This document shows positions 61,776 to 64,000 of a stretch of DNA of 64,000 nucleotides, piece after piece. A program made the position numbers and the translations under genes. Under the pieces are notes generated by a model. It had not been told where the DNA came from. It was given only the letters and a program-made list of their open reading frames with translations, and did no database searches. This DNA comes from Bacteroidales bacterium (GTDB lineage Bacteria; Bacteroidota; Bacteroidia; Bacteroidales; F082), in contig JAFYIE010000019.1 of NCBI GenBank assembly GCA_017538795.1, positions 20,519-84,518 of the forward strand, written 5' to 3'. How positions within the stretch are numbered: the first letter of the stretch is position 1; every line of letters starts with the position of its first letter.

Positions 61776-62429
61776 TTATTTGAAACGGTAATAAAGCACA
61801 AGTTCGAGCACGTCGTTGAAGGCGCCCCATTGCCCGAAACGCATTGCGTTCATGCCATTTCCGTCGTAAACTGAGTTTATGGATGTGATAATTCGCGTTC
61901 CTAACAGTAATTTTTCGGTTATGTTGAATTTTACACCTATAATTCCGTTAAAACAAATCTTTTTCCATTTATTTGAAGCGATTTCATTCACTCCGTTTGT
62001 TTGTTGATTCACGTTAGCGAGGACGTCGACGCTTGCGCCTGCTTCTAATGAAATCCATTTAAGCTGTTTGTTGTTTATATTGATGAAGCCAAGGTTGGCC
62101 GACACAATGAGAGGCATTTCGATGTAATCGAGCTTGATTGTGAACGATACAGGCTCGTCGGCACTTGATTTTGAACCTTTTTGGATGTATTTTATTTCAA
62201 ACTGTATGTCAAAAATATCGGACAGTTCCAGTCCGACGAAGGCGCCTGCGGTGAAGCCGGCCTTGTGAAAGCCGTTGTTATCGTCGCCGTCGACTTGAGA
62301 GGTGACGGCACCGGCGGCTACGCCGCCGAAAAAGGCCTGGCTTTTTGCTATCACTCCTATTGTAAGGAATAGCAACATTATTATGAGTTTCCTCGCACTA
62401 CGTGCTCGGAATGACAACTTTGTTTTCAT
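61776..62429 (-). CDS. PorT-like/outer-membrane barrel protein with a repeat-encoded N-terminus
   Basis: The 217-residue protein is a small barrel (GGVAAGAVTSQVDGDDNNGFHKAGFTAGAFVGLEL, DIQFEIKYIQKGSKS, YIEMPLIVSANLGF, LGTRIITSINS) ending in LVLYYRFK. This resembles the PorT family. The start at 62429 overlaps the upstream stop by 4 bp (ATGA), supporting coupled translation. The first 15 residues (MKTKLSFRARSARKL) are encoded mostly by a GTCATTCCGAGC palindromic element and form a basic n-region before the signal helix (IIMLLFLTIGVIAKSQA). An internal start at the ATG of MLLF would also give a signal peptide, but without a basic n-region. Confidence 0.75.
   Translation of the reverse strand: MKTKLSFRARSARKLIIMLLFLTIGVIAKSQAFFGGVAAGAVTSQVDGDDNNGFHKAGFTAGAFVGLELSDIFDIQFEIKYIQKGSKSSADEPVSFTIKLDYIEMPLIVSANLGFININNKQLKWISLEAGASVDVLANVNQQTNGVNEIASNKWKKICFNGIIGVKFNITEKLLLGTRIITSINSVYDGNGMNAMRFGQWGAFNDVLELVLYYRFK
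62385..62415 (-). repeat. GTCATTCCGAGC palindromic element at a gene start
   Basis: On the minus strand this reads GTCATTCCGAGC, ACGTAGT, GCGAGGAAACTC. It lies 14 bp inside the coding region of the barrel protein gene, in frame. It has the same conserved ends as the copies near 30.7 and 32.4 kb. Confidence 0.75.
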
Positions 62430-63403
62430 ATTTCACGTTTTATACAGTAATACAATAAACTTTTCAAAGCATCTTTTGCATCAGAATCAATAATGTTATT
62501 TAATTGATTTTCAGCTTGTTGAGCAAATAAATTCATTTTTTCTTCGCAATAGGCGAGACTGTTTTTCTTGTTTGCCTTTTGGATGATGCTGTCAATGGTG
62601 CGACGGCGCTTTCCACTGAGGCGTATTTTGCTGATTATCAGTATTCTTTCAATGCTGGAGCTGTTTTTTATAAGATGAATTAAAGGCAATGTCATCTTAT
62701 GTTCGCGGATGTCGTTGCCATAGCCTTTACCGGAAGCGTTATCCGGTTGATAATCAAAGATATCGTCTCGGATTTGGAAGGCAGTGCCGGCAAAGATTCC
62801 GAATTTTCGCATAGCTTCAACTTGTTCAGGTGTGGCGCTAGTTGACACGGCACCTATGGCACAGCATGAGGCGATCAGCGAGGCAGTTTTTTTCTCGATA
62901 ATTTGATAATAATCCTCTTCGGAGATGTCGAATTTCTTGGCTTTCTCGAGTTGGAAAATCTCGCCTTCGCTCATGTTGCGCACCGTTTCCGAAATCATGT
63001 CAAGCATCTGATAATCACGGTTTTCGAGAGCGATCATCATGCCTTTTGAGAGGAGATAGTCGCCGGCGAGGACTGCGATCTTGTTTTTATACATCGCGTT
63101 GATGGAGGCAAAGCCACGACGTTCGGCGGCATCGTCGACCACATCGTCGTGAATCAGAGTAGCTGAATGCAATAATTCGATGAAAGTGGCAGCCCGATAA
63201 GTGCTATCGTTGACCTTGCCAAAGCATTTAGCTGCAAGGAAAACGAAGAGCGGACGCAGCTGTTTCCCCTTGTGTTTCAATGTATAACGCCCTATTCTGT
63301 CCAGAAGGAAATTGTCTGAATGAAGCGCGTCTATGTAGAAGGCCTCAAACTGCGAAAGTTCGTCGGAAACCACTGATTTTATGTCGTCGAGAGTCGTCAT
63401 CAT
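62426..63403 (-). CDS. Polyprenyl diphosphate synthase (trans-isoprenyl transferase)
   Basis: The protein is 325 residues from ATG 63403 (a TTG at 63418 is in frame and less likely, as it overlaps the TAATTTTG box at 63416-63423). It has the two aspartate-rich motifs of trans-prenyltransferases: LIHDDVVDDAAERRG (first DDxxD) and QIRDDIFDYQ (second). The chain-length region before the first motif is small-residue rich (FIELLHSATL), consistent with a long-chain product such as octaprenyl diphosphate for menaquinone. It is coupled to the downstream barrel gene. Confidence 0.93.
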   Translation of the reverse strand: MMTTLDDIKSVVSDELSQFEAFYIDALHSDNFLLDRIGRYTLKHKGKQLRPLFVFLAAKCFGKVNDSTYRAATFIELLHSATLIHDDVVDDAAERRGFASINAMYKNKIAVLAGDYLLSKGMMIALENRDYQMLDMISETVRNMSEGEIFQLEKAKKFDISEEDYYQIIEKKTASLIASCCAIGAVSTSATPEQVEAMRKFGIFAGTAFQIRDDIFDYQPDNASGKGYGNDIREHKMTLPLIHLIKNSSSIERILIISKIRLSGKRRRTIDSIIQKANKKNSLAYCEEKMNLFAQQAENQLNNIIDSDAKDALKSLLYYCIKREI

Positions 63404-63460
63404 TAAAATAAAGTGCAAAATTAATTAAAAATTTTGTTATTTGAATAAAAAGTTATAATT

Positions 63461-63490
63461 TTGAAGTTTGAAATAAAAGGCATATTTTTG
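63461..63490 (+). promoter_or_regulatory. Promoter of glyA
   Basis: TTG (63461-63463) and TATTTTTG (63483-63490) are 19 bp apart. The leader of about 40 nt is AT-rich and has no Shine-Dalgarno sequence. Confidence 0.75.
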
Positions 63491-63537
63491 TAAAGAAAAA
63501 TTGTAAATAATTGAATATCAACTAAATAAATTTTAAC

Positions 63538-64000
63538 ATGAAGAAAGACACAAAGGTTTTTAACCTTATCCGTAAGGAAAAAGAGCGTCAGATGCACGGC
63601 ATCGAGCTTATCGCTTCTGAAAACTTCGTCAGCGACCAGGTGTTGAAAGCCATGGGTTCAGTGATGACAAACAAATACGCAGAAGGTTATCCAGGAAAGC
63701 GTTACTACGGCGGTTGCCAGATTGTTGACCAGACCGAGCAGATTGCTATCGACCGCGCTGGTGAACTTTTCCAGGCAAAATTCGTGAACGTGCAGCCACA
63801 CTCAGGCGCACAGGCTAACATGGCAGTGTTGATGGCTTGCTTGAAACCAGGCGACACATTCATGGGCCTCGACCTTTCACACGGCGGACACCTTTCACAC
63901 GGTTCACCGGTCAACTCATCAGGTATCCTTTACAAACCAGTTGCTTACGAAGTGAATAAAGAGACTGGTCGTGTTGACTACGACGACATGGAGAAGAAGG
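63538..64000 (+). CDS. glyA: Serine hydroxymethyltransferase (5' part; continues past window end)
   Basis: The first 154 residues are visible, reading [22 protein letters not shown] signatures include [45 protein letters not shown] (substrate-binding Tyr and Glu residues) and [14 protein letters not shown]. The PLP-binding lysine lies outside the window. The enzyme transfers a one-carbon unit between serine and tetrahydrofolate to make glycine. Confidence 0.97.
   Translation, partial: MKKDTKVFNLIRKEKERQMHGIELIASENFVSDQVLKAMGSVMTNKYAEGYPGKRYYGGCQIVDQTEQIAIDRAGELFQAKFVNVQPHSGAQANMAVLMACLKPGDTFMGLDLSHGGHLSHGSPVNSSGILYKPVAYEVNKETGRVDYDDMEKK

Overview
The window is chromosomal DNA of a member of the Bacteroidota, most likely an uncultured Bacteroidales lineage that keeps the type IX secretion system (T9SS). 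The evidence is: a PorV-type barrel, a DUF5103 plug-type protein, GldD and GldE, and three proteins ending in T9SS-style C-terminal domains; Bacteroidota promoters (-33 TTG, -7 TAnnTTTG) with almost no Shine-Dalgarno sequences; a fused DAHP synthase/chorismate mutase; a GH92 mannosidase lipoprotein; and a COX24-like mini ribosomal gene. No phage, transposase, CRISPR array or rRNA was found. One tRNA-Ser(GGA) is present.

Layout. 1-3.8 kb: end of a T9SS-associated secreted protein, porV, then greA-HIT-THUMP methyltransferase. 3.9-7.2 kb: a giant fused iron-sulfur/FAD oxidoreductase, coupled to an LtaS-like membrane phosphotransferase. 9.6-19.8 kb: an apparent envelope-glycan decoration island with one MBOAT O-acyltransferase, four divergent AlgX/AlgJ-like SGNH proteins, a GH16-like lipoprotein and a PLC/GDPD-fold lipoprotein. 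19.9-25.4 kb: tyrS with an overlapping cysteine-rich mini-protein, two AT-rich secreted-protein genes, apbE and the DUF5103 gene. 25.5-37.2 kb: priA, an ExbB/ExbD operon, tRNA-Ser, ansA, tatD, hflX, trpS, RNase G, a frameshifted COX24-like gene and HU. 37.4-42.5 kb: ssb-gldE-gldD, a secreted protein with a duplicated module, corA. 42.6-50.2 kb: T9SS cargo, GH92 lipoprotein, CarboxypepD_reg/outer-membrane barrel receptor. 50.5-64 kb: yitT, ruvB, SPOR protein, small unknowns, PAP2-like, rpoN, asnS, aroF-chorismate mutase, a subtilisin-like T9SS cargo protease, an outer-membrane barrel, a polyprenyl synthase and the start of glyA.

The most unusual signals are small repeats interacting with genes. 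A GTCATTCCGAGC-type palindromic element occurs three times: once between genes, once in frame inside tatD, and once encoding the N-terminus of an outer-membrane barrel protein. A 60-bp element occurs twice, each time starting exactly at the stop codon of an unrelated minus-strand gene. Arrays of TTAG-containing short units sit at gene ends and in two cases supply the stop codon. All repeat calls are by eye. Functional calls rest on recognisable motifs, not on database searches.
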